A program made the translations under genes and the position numbers. Below are positions 36,946-48,156 of a stretch of 64,000 nucleotides of DNA, in pieces. Position 1 is the stretch's first letter, and the number at the start of each line of letters is the position of its first letter. This DNA comes from Pegea sp. RAD2-039. Taxonomy: Eukaryota; Chordata; Thaliacea; Salpida; Salpidae. Location: positions 1 to 64,000 of the forward strand of contig JAQGEQ010000235.1 in assembly GCA_034620365.1 (NCBI GenBank), read 5' to 3'. The notes below the pieces were generated by a model. That model had not been told where the DNA came from and ran no database searches. It saw only the letters and a program-made list of their open reading frames with translations.

Positions 36946-38610
36946 CTTAACAGTAAACAGTAAATTTTCAATAGTAATTTTAAATCAAAAATACACTTTT
37001 GAGTCAGCATATCGTTTATAATAATTGAAAAATCATTGTAGAAATCGATAACAAGAATTTATTTGAATAAATTTATCAACCTCTACATCCTTTGATATTT
37101 TATGTGTAATGCACATCAAAGTAATCAACTGTTTCACATAAAACTACTATAAAACATTGGAGGTATTTACCAACTTTTTTATGCGGCATTTTACAGCTGA
37201 ATCTTTTTTTCTAACTTCTATTTAGCAACGTTTTTGTATATACTTTTTCAAAGATTTATAGTAAGCTTAAAGACAATATTATAATAAGTTTTAATAATGT
37301 TTTAAAACTAAGCTTTGTAAATTATATTTCAGGCTCTAATAAATAGATACTTTCTAGAAATAATTTAAATTTGTTTTCAAAAGTTTATAGAAGTTTAATT
37401 TTTGACTATGATATTTACTATTTACTTATTTTTTATAATAGAAAAACAGTGTAGGAAATGTAACTCTAAAAATATATGTAAATTTAAAAAACAAACAAAT
37501 TATATATATTATGGTACCTTGTAAACTGTTTTCAATTTTGTGCTATCATATAGTTTTTAGTTTTATTGCATTTATTCTTTTAAAATTAATTTCATAAACT
37601 ATATTTGATGTATAATAGTACATAAGATAATAAAAAAATATAATTGGTAAAAACAAATTTGAATTATGGCTTTTAACTTCTTTTTTTTTCAAATGATAAC
37701 TAAACACAAATATTTAAATAAATCTATTTGTTATGTAACTTTCATCATCTTACCTTATATGTTTTCTCCAGATATTTATCTGTTATTTAATTTTCTTTTC
37801 AATATAGTCAATATTTTTTAATCGTTTTTCAAAATTCATAGATAGATTTGTGTTTTTTTAAATAAAAGCCTACTTTAAGGAATTTTTTGTTTCAAAATAA
37901 ATATAAATCAATAAGTATTTATTTTGGAAAAACAATATATCTTAAGAAGATTTTTTTTTATTTTACTAAATAAAATTATGTTATTGTTAATTTAATAATT
38001 CATAATTTGACGGATAATTTTTTTATATGATTTGTAAGTGTTTTAATTATACTATTAATTTGTTTCAAGTTTTACTTGGAAGCAACAATTTTATTACATA
38101 TTAAGGTGACTTACATTTAAAATATTTTTTATATAATTGTTATTTGTAATGATAAGCCAAATGTATAATAAGGAGTTACTTTAATCTTACTTCCAATGAG
38201 TTATCCTGGTTCAAAACTTTGGGGTGCTTGAATTGTTATAGTTGGTAGAAGATGACATATATTTATAGAATTTCAAGAGTTATGAAAGCTAAAAGATGAA
38301 GTTATAGAATTTTATCGATTAGCAAACATACTTATTAAGAAAATGTTTTTCTTGGATAGGAAAAAGTGGAAGCTCCAATCTGAAAATATACTTTGGATTT
38401 TTTCCTGTGTTTGCTGCATGAATACTCACAACTAGTTTTAATATCAAACTCAAAGCAGTCATACTATTCCCCACAATTCAATATTTACCCACGTTCTCAG
38501 TTGAAAGACCTATTTTGTGTTTGAAGCTGATATTTTTAGATTAATAAAAATATTTTATATTTTTTGTTGTGAAGTAAATTATTGAAATGAAAATATTCGA
38601 AATTATCTAA
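36946..38610. other. Spacer of unit 2 up to the LINE-3 junction
   Basis: Collinear with 14764-16432 of unit 1 to the bases GAAATTATCTAA. There the USP intron ends and LINE-3 starts. Confidence 0.4.
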
Positions 38611-38639
38611 ATGAAAAGATTTCTATCTTATCCAAATCT

Positions 38640-39212
38640 ATGGATGAACTGGAGGCCTCCACAAAGAAGCCTCTCACGTGGGCCTCAGTTGTTGGTAATT
38701 CTGGATCCGAAAAGGGTACTAGCGTGGTGCAACTTCTTGCCAAGAAGGTTACTGACACGCACAAGAAACTTACTCTGGACCGGGAGGATAGAGAAAACAA
38801 TGTCATCATCTTTGGTGTCCCTGAGACTGATAAAGACGATGACATCAAGACTTTTAATCAAATGTGCACTCAAGGCCTTGGTGCTGTGGACACTCCAAAA
38901 GTTTCAATGACCAGACTCGGGGCAAAAAGATCAAATCATAAAAGACCGTTAAAAGTTTCCTTTCAGGAAAGATGGGACAAACGTAAGTTTCTTGCTAAGC
39001 TGTATAAACTTAAGCAGGACGAAAAATTCCAGGGCATCAGAGTAGCACATGATATGTGTGAAGACGATCGCGTAGAAAATAAGCGTCTTCTAAAAGAGGC
39101 GTACAGCCGAAATCAGAAAGAGCAACCAACTGATTTCAAATACAAAGTTCGAGGTCCACCATGGGCTTTACAGATTGTGAAGGTCTTTTCAAAAAACGGA
39201 AGTGCAAAATAA
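38640..39212 (+). CDS. LINE-3 ORF1, C-terminal part
   Basis: 190 codons from MDELEASTKKPLTWASV to the stop at 39210-39212; the N-terminal PHD finger is lost by truncation. Contains the VIIFGVPETDKDDD block and a basic RNA-binding-like tail. The last 52 bases overlap ORF2 in another frame. Confidence 0.85.
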   Translation: MDELEASTKKPLTWASVVGNSGSEKGTSVVQLLAKKVTDTHKKLTLDREDRENNVIIFGVPETDKDDDIKTFNQMCTQGLGAVDTPKVSMTRLGAKRSNHKRPLKVSFQERWDKRKFLAKLYKLKQDEKFQGIRVAHDMCEDDRVENKRLLKEAYSRNQKEQPTDFKYKVRGPPWALQIVKVFSKNGSAK

Positions 39213-42208
39213 CCACTGGACCCACATCACCCTTATTCAACCTCTCTTCGCACAAAATTATTAATACTATGCTTCCAGCCCAAGATAACAGTACACAGAA
39301 GACTACCACCAAATCTTACAAGTGTCAAAAAGACAATTTTTCTTTTATATTAGGTATGCTTTTCAACGCACGGTCAATTGTCAACAAAATTTTCGAATTG
39401 AAAGCTCTTTTGCTTTCTCAAGATTTTACATTTGTTTTCATTACCGAAACTTGGTTGAAACCCTTTTATCCTGACTCCTTTCTGGATGACAGTGATCTTT
39501 TTCGTGCTTTGCGCTGTGATAGACTGTTTGATAGAGGCGGCGGTGTTTGTGTAATCTATAAAACATCACTGGCACCCATGATTTCAAGAATTAAGATAGA
39601 TACCATTGATTGCCCAGGATTTGAGATTATTGCCTTCAATTTTCATTACTCAAAGTCTAAGTTTTCCCGCTTTATATGTACCTACCTACCACCGTCTAAA
39701 GTTAACGATGAGGTTACTATTAAGGCCTTATTGAAGGTTCTGAAAAGCCTTGTTTGTCCTGAGATGTATATTCTCGGGGATTTTAATTTTAGTAGAATTG
39801 ATTGGAATAACCCAAATTTAGCATTCAATGGAAAAATGTTTAATTTGAATGGAGACAAAACTAATTTAGCCAATCTGAGTCATGTCTTTGTAAACTTCCT
39901 TGATGCCAATAATCTATCTCAGATGGTTACTTTTCCAACCCAAGTTAGTGGTAATACTTTGGATCTTCTCATCACGTCAAAACCTGATAACGTTATCTAC
40001 GTTGATCAAAATGAACCTTTTGCTCTGACATGCGATCACAACATGATTGAATTCAAGCTCCAACAAACTTTTTCTACGAACGTTAAAACTCCAAGCATAC
40101 GGAACTTTTATCGTGGAAATTATAACAGTATAAACAAGTTTTTATCAGGTGTTGACTGGATTTCTGTTTTCAACTCTACCGAAGACATCAATGATATCTA
40201 CTCAAGGTTTACTAACATTGTTAATGAGTCAATTAAAAAGTTCATACCTTTATATAGAGTCAACAAAAAACCACACTTGCCAAGATATTTAAGGAATTTA
40301 CAGCATTTGAAAAACCTCTTATACAAACAAACTAAAGCAGATCCTTCCATCAAACCTCTATACAAAGATCTTTGTCTAGTCTACAAGAAATCAGTTTATA
40401 GCCTCTATTTAGGAAAAGAAAGTGCAATCTTATCTTCACCTAGCAAGAAAACGTTTTTTGGCTTCATTAATCACAAGCTTAAGGCGAGATCTCATCTACC
40501 TCCCTTGCTTGATAACGCCAATCAGCTGGTGATGGAACCAAAGAATAAAGCTGAATTGCTAAACAAACAATTTGAAAAGGTTTTTATAACCGATGATGGC
40601 AATACTCCTACTATTTCCTACTCCAATATCCTTTCAAATATCTCTGAGATGGTAGATCTAGACATAACAGTTGATATAGTATCTAAGGCTATTTCTTCTC
40701 TAAAATCAACAGTTTCCAACACCCCAGATCAAATCCCAGCTTTGTTTTTAAGAAAAAGTACTTCTTCTTTAGCGCTACCCTTATCGCTACTCTTTAACAT
40801 GACTCTTAAGCGGGGAAGACTTCCACAAATTTGGAAGAATGCTATTATTACTCCAATTTATAAGAAAGGTCCCAGAAACACTGCACTTAACTACAGACCA
40901 GTTTCGCTGACTTCGGTTATTTGCAGAACTCAAGAACATATCATTCACAACCATATAACTAGCCATTTGACGGAGCATCATCTAATATCTGATGCCCAGC
41001 ATGGCTTTGTTAAGCAAAGATCTTCTTTGACTCAACATCTCACTTTTTTCAATGAGCTTACAGCTCATTACGAAAGTAATACTCCATGTGACATCATATA
41101 CCTTGATTTTGCTAAAGCGTTTGATTCTGTTCCACACAACAAGCTCATTACTGTATTGAAAAACATAAAAATCAGCAACTCTATCTTAAAATGGATTGAA
41201 GATTTCTTATCAGGTAGAACCCAACGAACCCGTGTAGAAAGATCTTTATCTACTCCTAGTAAAGTCACCAGCGGCGTTCCTCAAGGTTCCGTCCTGGGTC
41301 CACTTCTCTTTTTGATTTTCATTGAAGACCTCATCAGAAGACTAATAACAGTAGACAATGTCAGTGTGTTTGTGTATGCAGATGACATCAAGCTATTATC
41401 TGGTTCTCACTCAAAACTCCAAGCTGCACTAAACATTGTAGAAAACTGGTCTGCGAATTGGCAACTTAAAATCCAGCCAACAAAGTCTGAAGTTATAACA
41501 TTCTCCCGTAAGCCAGCGGCCAACTTCAGCAACCAATACTACATCAATGGATCCATTCTTGAACGAGTATCCTCAGTCATAGACCTCGGCATTACTCTGA
41601 CATCTGACTTCAAATGGCACAGTTATGTTTCCAGAATCTTTGGAAAATCTATCAAGCTTGTCCACCTCATCATAAAGACTTTTAATTCTAAAGATCCATG
41701 GTTTTTCGTCAACCTTTTCAAACTGTACATACGCCCTATTCTTGAATACAATATCAGTGCATGGATGCCATATCAAGTTGGTGATATCAGAAAAATCGAA
41801 TCTGTTCAGGCAACATTTACGAGATTGGTTTGCAGGAAACTTAATATCAAATACGGGAGTTATAACCATCGTCTCAGCTTCTTCAATCTAGATTCTTTGG
41901 AAATCCGAAGAATCAAATACGACCTTATTCTGATTTTTAAAATTATTCACAACCTAATTGATCTTCAGTTTGATGACTTTTTCTCCATTAGTCCCTCCCT
42001 CAAGTTATATCAACTTAGAAGACATAAATTACATCTTAATAAGCCCACTCCACCAGCTACGTTAACCAGATTAAGTTTTTTCTCATACCGCATAATCAGT
42101 ACATGGAACAATCTGCCATCAGAGATTGTCATGTCAAAATCACTTATGCTGTTCAAGAAAAAGCTGAATTGTTATAATATCGCCAACATTGCCATTTCTA
42201 AACTGTGA
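39161..42208 (+). CDS. LINE-3 ORF2: AP-like endonuclease plus reverse transcriptase, intact
   Basis: 1015 codons without interruption. Endonuclease: NARSIVNK and ITETW (residues 94-98), GGGVCVIY, GDFN (206-209), TLDLLITS, CDHNMI. Reverse transcriptase: NYRPVSLTS (from 577), DFAKAFDSVPHNK (about 649), GVPQGSVLGPLLF (from 705), VYADD (739-742). The C-terminal part is rich in Lys/Leu, as in CR1/Jockey-group elements. The protein nicks genomic DNA and primes reverse transcription from the nick. The start ATG stands in CCACCATGG inside the end of ORF1. No RNase H domain or LTRs are seen, so this is a non-LTR element and not a retrovirus. Confidence 0.95.
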   Translation: MGFTDCEGLFKKRKCKITTGPTSPLFNLSSHKIINTMLPAQDNSTQKTTTKSYKCQKDNFSFILGMLFNARSIVNKIFELKALLLSQDFTFVFITETWLKPFYPDSFLDDSDLFRALRCDRLFDRGGGVCVIYKTSLAPMISRIKIDTIDCPGFEIIAFNFHYSKSKFSRFICTYLPPSKVNDEVTIKALLKVLKSLVCPEMYILGDFNFSRIDWNNPNLAFNGKMFNLNGDKTNLANLSHVFVNFLDANNLSQMVTFPTQVSGNTLDLLITSKPDNVIYVDQNEPFALTCDHNMIEFKLQQTFSTNVKTPSIRNFYRGNYNSINKFLSGVDWISVFNSTEDINDIYSRFTNIVNESIKKFIPLYRVNKKPHLPRYLRNLQHLKNLLYKQTKADPSIKPLYKDLCLVYKKSVYSLYLGKESAILSSPSKKTFFGFINHKLKARSHLPPLLDNANQLVMEPKNKAELLNKQFEKVFITDDGNTPTISYSNILSNISEMVDLDITVDIVSKAISSLKSTVSNTPDQIPALFLRKSTSSLALPLSLLFNMTLKRGRLPQIWKNAIITPIYKKGPRNTALNYRPVSLTSVICRTQEHIIHNHITSHLTEHHLISDAQHGFVKQRSSLTQHLTFFNELTAHYESNTPCDIIYLDFAKAFDSVPHNKLITVLKNIKISNSILKWIEDFLSGRTQRTRVERSLSTPSKVTSGVPQGSVLGPLLFLIFIEDLIRRLITVDNVSVFVYADDIKLLSGSHSKLQAALNIVENWSANWQLKIQPTKSEVITFSRKPAANFSNQYYINGSILERVSSVIDLGITLTSDFKWHSYVSRIFGKSIKLVHLIIKTFNSKDPWFFVNLFKLYIRPILEYNISAWMPYQVGDIRKIESVQATFTRLVCRKLNIKYGSYNHRLSFFNLDSLEIRRIKYDLILIFKIIHNLIDLQFDDFFSISPSLKLYQLRRHKLHLNKPTPPATLTRLSFFSYRIISTWNNLPSEIVMSKSLMLFKKKLNCYNIANIAISKL

Positions 42209-42374
42209 ATTTTTCTCTTTTACAATACTATGATTCTGTGCAGTTCTTCATTGTCATATGCTTTTTCGTTTACACGTCAAATAGATCTAATTTGTGAGAA
42301 TGTGTGTTAGCGAGAGGTGCTCTTTTTAGGCACCCTCCTTCACATTTATTGTAATAAATAAATAAATAAATAAA

Positions 42375-43406
42375 ATCAGTTTATAAATAATCTTTAAAAT
42401 ACAATTTAGAAGCAAAACACAAAATAAATCATTTTAAAATACAATTTAGAAACAAAACAAAAGTATTAATTTTTTTTAATTTTTTTTTTAATTCTTGGAA
42501 CAACATTTTAAAATAAGATAAAAATATACAATTTTGCTATAGAAATCTGAAAACATATTCAAACATTTCCGCCGAAGCAGAACCTTAACAGATGTCTTTT
42601 ACGATGAAATTTTAGTATTTGTAAATATGTACTAATTTTCTTACTGCAATTAGTTAGTTACAGAATCTCGTTTTAAAGATTTACTATACTTTGTGATACT
42701 TAATTTATATATAAAACTTTACTGGGAAAAGTTAGTTTTTTTTACTTCTGCTGTCTGGCGCTAAAGTTGTTTAATATAAACTTTTAAATCCAAAATGCTA
42801 ATTTTAGATCATAAGTAAAAATTATATCCATTTTCAATTTATAAAAGAGAATGCCGAAGAAATATGGAAAATGTTAAAAAGTTTAGGTTAAAGCCTGCTT
42901 CTAAATAAACTTTGAACAAAGCTTTAATTATTTCATGAAATATTTCTACACTAAAGTTTAATTCTCTAATAATAAGTTATTACAAGTTACTAATTACGTT
43001 TTTTTAAAGGTTTTTAGAAAATTTTATAGATTAATTAAGAGAGTTCATACAGAAGTTGGTAATTTAATATAAAATACTAAACTAAAGAATAAGTACAATA
43101 AATAAATAAACTAAACATTTTAAACCTGGCTTACAACTGATTACCAGATTCAACAGAAAATGATAATTTCAGAAATAAAAATAAAAACAGTTTTTTTTCA
43201 AATAATTAATAGCAAAATCTGAAAATGTTTAATGTAAAACTACGAATATAATTAAATAATAAAAATAAAATCATCAGACTCTAAAACTTTAAAAAGTTGT
43301 TTTGCTGTTGTTATTTTGCAAAATTAAAAAAAATTGAACCTGGGTTATCAAGGCCACAACGTGAAGTACTAACCACTATATATATTTTATACAATTACAG
43401 CGAATG
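42375..43406. other. Spacer of unit 2 before the tRNA-like sequence
   Basis: Collinear with 25141-26181 of unit 1 and with the right end of the window in unit 3. Nothing recognised. Confidence 0.4.
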
Positions 43407-43478
43407 TAGCAGAGGATAGTTTCAATCCATCGACCTCTGGGTTATGGGCCCAGCCTACTTCCGCTACGCCATTCTGCT
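43407..43478 (-). tRNA. Initiator tRNA-Met-like sequence (CAT), likely pseudogene, unit 2
   Basis: 72 nt on the minus strand. The anticodon arm CTGGG-CCCATAA-CCCAG and variable AGGTC match the usual eukaryotic initiator better than the unit 1 copy, but the D stem (GCGT against GTAG) is disrupted and the acceptor has an A-C mismatch. T arm GATGG-ATTGAAA-CTATC. No T-run follows. Confidence 0.7.
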
Positions 43479-44209
43479 GAGATTAAAGTTATATTCGATG
43501 GTCATAACATTAAACTTTTCATTATAAATAATTTAAGCTAATATCTTTGAAAATTCGATTAATAATTTCTGCAGCGTGAATTTAGTGATATTTTATAGTT
43601 GTTTAATTACTTTGTTAAAATTTTCTTTCAAAATACATTACTACAAATTAATGAAAATTAATAAAATAATTTTAAGAAGTTAAGTCGACTTTTTTGAACT
43701 TATAGTGTTTAAAAAAATTCACCTTTTCAAATGCTTAAAGTTTCACAAATATTTTTCACTCGTTTACAAGCAGTTTGTTTATCGATTTATGTAAAGTAGA
43801 TCTTCATCTAAGAAAATTTAGAGTAAATTATATGTAATGTTTTATAAGTGCCCGACTATTTTGCTTTTTCCGCCAAATAGAAGTTAGTATCAACAAATGT
43901 TTCTAAATGTCAACAATTAAACCGAAAATATTAATCAAACATCATCTGAATTTTATCTTAACAAATGAAATTTCGTAATGTCTGGCCATCTCTACCTCTC
44001 ACAATTTAAAAAAAGTTTACCGAAAGTAATTACTTGTTCAGAATTATTTATTTACTTTATACCAATGTCTGAACTGTTTTAAGATCAGAAATGTTCGGAC
44101 ACCTTTTAAAATATTCAGTGAACACATCGGTCCCAAAACCTACTAAGTTAGAAATATAGAAAGAAAAAGATGTAACACATAGTATTATGATGAATAATAA
44201 ATACGGAGA
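43479..44209. other. Spacer, unit 2
   Basis: Same as 26254-26984. Nothing recognised. Confidence 0.4.
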
Positions 44210-44465
44210 AATATCACAGTTTAGAAATGACAAAATTGGCAATGTTATAACGGTTCAACTTCTTTTTGAACAACGCGAGTGATTCTGACATAACAATGTC
44301 TGATGGCAGCTGGTTGCACGTTTTAATTATTAGGTAGGAGAAAGAATTTGTTCTGATTCGCGTATCAGGTGATATGGGCTTATATAGGCTATATATATAG
44401 ATATAGGCTTATTAAGATGTAATTTGTATCGTGTGAGTTCAACTTGAGGGAAGGACTAATGGAGA
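44210..44465 (-). mobile_element. Old LINE 3' end, antisense, unit 2
   Basis: Copy of 26985-27245. Confidence 0.7.
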
Positions 44466-44714
44466 AGAATTAGAGAAAAACAAAATAACTAACTGGAGGA
44501 ATTCTTTTATTCGTTTGAAGCTTGCAGTCATATCCTTTGAGGTCAGGGATCTTCTTTGATGATAGGAGAAATGGAAAAAATATCTATTAAGACAAGTGAT
44601 TTTAGGCATCAGAACAACTCCGTACTATTCACACAGCAATGATCTGTTGGAGAATATGAAGGTGAATAAAAATAACCATAAAAATAAAATTGAATAAATC
44701 TTACATTAACAGTA

Positions 44715-46185
44715 TTATAATTAATTAGAAATTACACTATATAAAAAACCTCTTATAGAAACAAACTAAATTAGACCCTTTGTAACAAATCTTTGTACAA
44801 AGATCTTTGTATAGTTTACGAAAAATATATTTCTAGCTTCTCTTTAGGAGGAAAAAGTGCAGTCTTATTTCACCGAGCAAAAAAACGTATTTTGTCTTTA
44901 TAAGTCACAAGCATAAGGCAAGATCTCAAATACCTCAGTTGCTTGAAATGAGCAACCAGCTTGTGATGGAACCAGAGAATAAAGCTAAGTTGCTAAGCAA
45001 TCAATTTAATAGCGTTTTTATAACTGATGGTAGTAATACTCCTTCTCTTACTTACTCCAACATTCACACAAATGTCTCTGAGATGATAGATCATTGACAA
45101 TCATATGACCAGTCATTTAATGGATCACCATCTAATAACTGACGCCTAGCATGGCTTTCTGAAACAAAGATCTTCCCTGACTCAACATCTCTCTTTTCTT
45201 TACGAGCTTACAGTGCAGTATGAAAGTAATACTCCCTGTGACATCATATATCTCAGTTTTGCTAAAGCGTTTGATTCTGTTCTAAACAACAAGCTCATTA
45301 TTGATTTATAGAAGTGAAAAGCCAACAGCTTTATCTTAAAGTGTATTGAAATTTACTTATTAGGTAAAATCAGACAAATTCGTGTTGGTTTTTTCTACTA
45401 ATAATCAAGTAACCAGTTGTGTTCCTTAGGTTTCCGTTCTGGGCCCCATCTCTATTTACTTTTCATTGAAGACTTTATCAGACGACATACAGCAATAGAT
45501 GATGTCAGTGTGATTGTGTATGCAGATGATATCAACCTACTATTCTTTTAATTCTTCAAAACTTCTAACTAAATTATACGCTGTAGAAAATGGCCTATGA
45601 ACTGGCAGCTCAGAATACAGCCCCCAAATTCTGAAATTATAACTTTTTCTCGTAAACCAGCTGCAAATTCCTTGGACCAATACTCCATCAATAGATTTAT
45701 ATTCAACGAAAATTTTCAGTCCTAGACCTTGGAATTACCCTATCATCTGACTTTAAATAGCAAATTTATGTTTCCATAATCTTTTCAAAAGAAATCATCT
45801 TGTCTACTTTATTAGAAAGTCCTTTACTTCCAAGGAACCATACTTTTTTTTATAATTTTCCTCATATTGTACGTACGTCCAATTCTTGAATACAATATCA
45901 GTGAATGGATACCATATCAAGTTGGTGATAAAAAAATCGTATTTTGTTCAGAGAACATTTACGAGATTGGTATTTCAACACTGCCATTTCTAGAAACCAT
46001 GTTTTTTCCTCTGTTTTATATTATTTACTCTATATATTCACTATTATATGTTTTGGGAATTACTGAAAAGCCATGTGTGACATCATTCGCTTTTAAACTT
46101 ATAACTTAATTATACCAAATAGATATTTTTTGTTTGAATATGTGTTAGCAATTGGTGGTTTTTTAGACACTATATGTCGCACATA
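44715..46185 (+). mobile_element. Old LINE ORF2 relic, sense, unit 2
   Basis: Copy of 27490-28965, with the YADD region near 45520 (TATGCAGATGATATCAACC). Many stops; a short open piece at 45867-46109 is part of it. Confidence 0.75.
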
Positions 46186-46446
46186 TTGTGATAAAAAAAT
46201 TTTGGTTTCGAATAAGATTATCAGCAAAAATAAATTACAAAAGATAGTTTTACTTTGGTTGAAAAACTGCAAATATTCATAAACTCATTTATTTACAAAG
46301 TCAAATGACTTTGTTAAATTTTGATTCCAACATAAATTCAAAAAATTTAAAATAACATCAAAGAAAAAAATTTAGCTTCTAAATATTTCTCATATTTATC
46401 AGTTATTATATTTCTTCTTTAAACATCAAAACATGTTGCTGTAAAA

Positions 46447-48156
46447 TTAATTAGTAACATTCCCAGCGGTGAGTCTTCGTAGCCTTTCTTCGTGTCTACG
46501 ACTTTTTTCTTCTTCTTGTTGTCGACGTCTTTCTTGTTGTTCACGACGAATTTGTTCGTTATGCTGACGAACTACCTCGCTTTCCTCTTCTTGTCGACGC
46601 ATCTTTTCTTGTTCACGTTGAACACGTTTTTCTTGTTGTTTACGACGTATTTCTTCTTGTCTTCTAAAGTTTTCTTGATCACGTTGATAACGTCTTTCTT
46701 CTTGTTGACGACGTTTTTCTTCTTCTTGTTGTCGACGTCTTTCTTCTTGTTGACGACGTTTTTCTTCTTCTTGTTGTCGACGTCTTTCTTCTTGTTGACG
46801 ACGCTTTTCTTCTTCTTGTTGTTGACGTCTTTCTTCTCGTTCACGACGATTTTGTTCATAATGTCGACGAAGTACCTCCTTTTCTTCTTCTTGTCGACGC
46901 ATCTTCTCTTGTTCACGTTGATAACGTTTTTCTTCTTGTTGACGACGTTTTTCTTCTTCTTGTTGACGACGTTTTTCTTCTTCTTGTTGTTGACGTCTTT
47001 CTTCTCGTTCACGACGATTTTGTTCATAATGTCGACGAAGTACCTCCTTTTCTTCTTCTTGTCGACGCATCTTTTCTTGATCACGTTGATAACGTTTTTC
47101 TTCTTGTTGACGACGTTTTTCTTCTTCTTGTTGATAACGTCTTTCTTCTTGTCGACGACGTTTTTCTTCTTGTTGTTGTTGACGCTTTTCTTCTTTTTGA
47201 AGGCGTTTTTCTTCTTCTTGTTGAAGGCGTTTTTCTTCTTGTAATCGACGATTTTCTTGTTCTTGTTGACGAAGCATAATTTCTCTTTGTCGGTTATTTG
47301 CTGACGCTTGTTGCATTAGATGAAATTCAGTTAGACGCTTTATTCTCTCCTTTTCTTCTCTTTCTCGTTGAAGTCTTTCTTGCTGTTCCTGCCTACGAAG
47401 TCTATTTTCTTCTTGTTGGCGACGTTTTTCTTCTTGTTGACGACGTTTTTCTTCTTGTTGGCGACGTTTTTCTTCTTGTTGACGACGTTTTTCTTCTTGT
47501 CGACGCATCTTTTCTTGCTCACGTTGAACACGTTTTTCTTCCTGTTGACGACGTTTGTCTTCTTGTTGACGACGTCTTTCTTCTTGTTGAAGACGTCTTT
47601 CTTCTTGCTGACGAAGTTTTTCTTCTTCTTGAAGACGACGTTTTTCTTCTTGTTGACGACGTTTTTCTTCTTGTCTACGACGTTTTTCTTCTTGTTGTTG
47701 ACGTCTTTCTTCTTGTTGACGAAGTTTTTCTTCTTGTTGTTGTCGACGTCTTTCTTCTTGTTCACGACGATTTTGTTCATAATGCCGACGAAGTACCTCC
47801 TTTTCTTCTTCTTGTCGACGCATCTTCTCTTGTTCACGTTGATAACGTTTTTCTTCTTGTTGACGACGTTTTGCTTCTTGTTGACGACGTTTTTCTTCTT
47901 CTTGTTGAAGGCGTTTTTCTTCTTGTAATCGACGATTTTCTTGTTCTTGTTGACGAAGCATCATTTCTCTTTGTCGGTTATTTGCTGACGCTTGTTGCAT
48001 TAGATGAAATTCAGTTAGACGCTTTATTCTCTCCTTTTCTTCTCTTTCTCGTTGAAGTCTTTCTTGCTGTTCCTGCCTACGAAGTCTATTTTCTTCTTGT
48101 TGACGACGTTTTTCTTCTTGTTGCTGCTTATACATTTCACCTGAAGAATTCCACAT
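46447..48156 (-). CDS. Glu/Arg/Gln-rich coiled-coil protein, long form, unit 2
   Basis: 569 codons from ATG 48156. Same N-terminus (MWNSSGEMYKQQQEE) and near-C-terminus (RRLTAGNVTN) as the unit 1 gene. Almost wholly charged helix-forming repeats. A block with NRLRRQEQQERLQ, KRIKRL-type basic residues and FHLMQQASANNRQRE occurs twice (near 48110-47930 and 47400-47230), and a block of about 60 residues with KRYQREQEKMRRQEEEKEVL occurs several times. It is probably a filament- or cytoskeleton-associated rod; no family is assigned. A single exon is assumed; AG-rich sequence just upstream of the ATG could be a splice acceptor. Plus-strand frames of Leu/Phe/Val repeats are shadows. Confidence 0.75.
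   Translation of the reverse strand: MWNSSGEMYKQQQEEKRRQQEENRLRRQEQQERLQREREEKERIKRLTEFHLMQQASANNRQREMMLRQQEQENRRLQEEKRLQQEEEKRRQQEAKRRQQEEKRYQREQEKMRRQEEEKEVLRRHYEQNRREQEERRRQQQEEKLRQQEERRQQQEEKRRRQEEKRRQQEEKRRLQEEEKLRQQEERRLQQEERRRQQEDKRRQQEEKRVQREQEKMRRQEEKRRQQEEKRRQQEEKRRQQEEKRRQQEENRLRRQEQQERLQREREEKERIKRLTEFHLMQQASANNRQREIMLRQQEQENRRLQEEKRLQQEEEKRLQKEEKRQQQQEEKRRRQEERRYQQEEEKRRQQEEKRYQRDQEKMRRQEEEKEVLRRHYEQNRREREERRQQQEEEKRRQQEEEKRRQQEEKRYQREQEKMRRQEEEKEVLRRHYEQNRREREERRQQQEEEKRRQQEERRRQQEEEKRRQQEERRRQQEEEKRRQQEERRYQRDQENFRRQEEIRRKQQEKRVQREQEKMRRQEEESEVVRQHNEQIRREQQERRRQQEEEKSRRHEERLRRLTAGNVTN

Larger units (their letters stand above)
38611..42374 (+). mobile_element. LINE-3: CR1-like LINE with intact ORF2, replacing the USP gene
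   Basis: Begins inside ORF1 (ATGAAAAGATTTC, matching 19690), continues through ORF1 and a complete ORF2, and ends with the 3' UTR (about 165 bases) and an (AATA)n tail at 42352-42374. Compared with unit 3, sequence equivalent to about 60031-63441, including all USP exons, is absent at the insertion point. The 5' truncation removes the leader and PHD finger, so the copy lacks a full ORF1 but could still express ORF2 if transcribed. No target-site duplication is expected for an insertion with deletion, and none is seen. Confidence 0.93.

Noticed and set aside
38611..42374. Retrovirus or LTR element
   Set aside because: No LTRs, gag, protease, integrase or RNase H; AP-like endonuclease and (AATA)n tail are non-LTR features.
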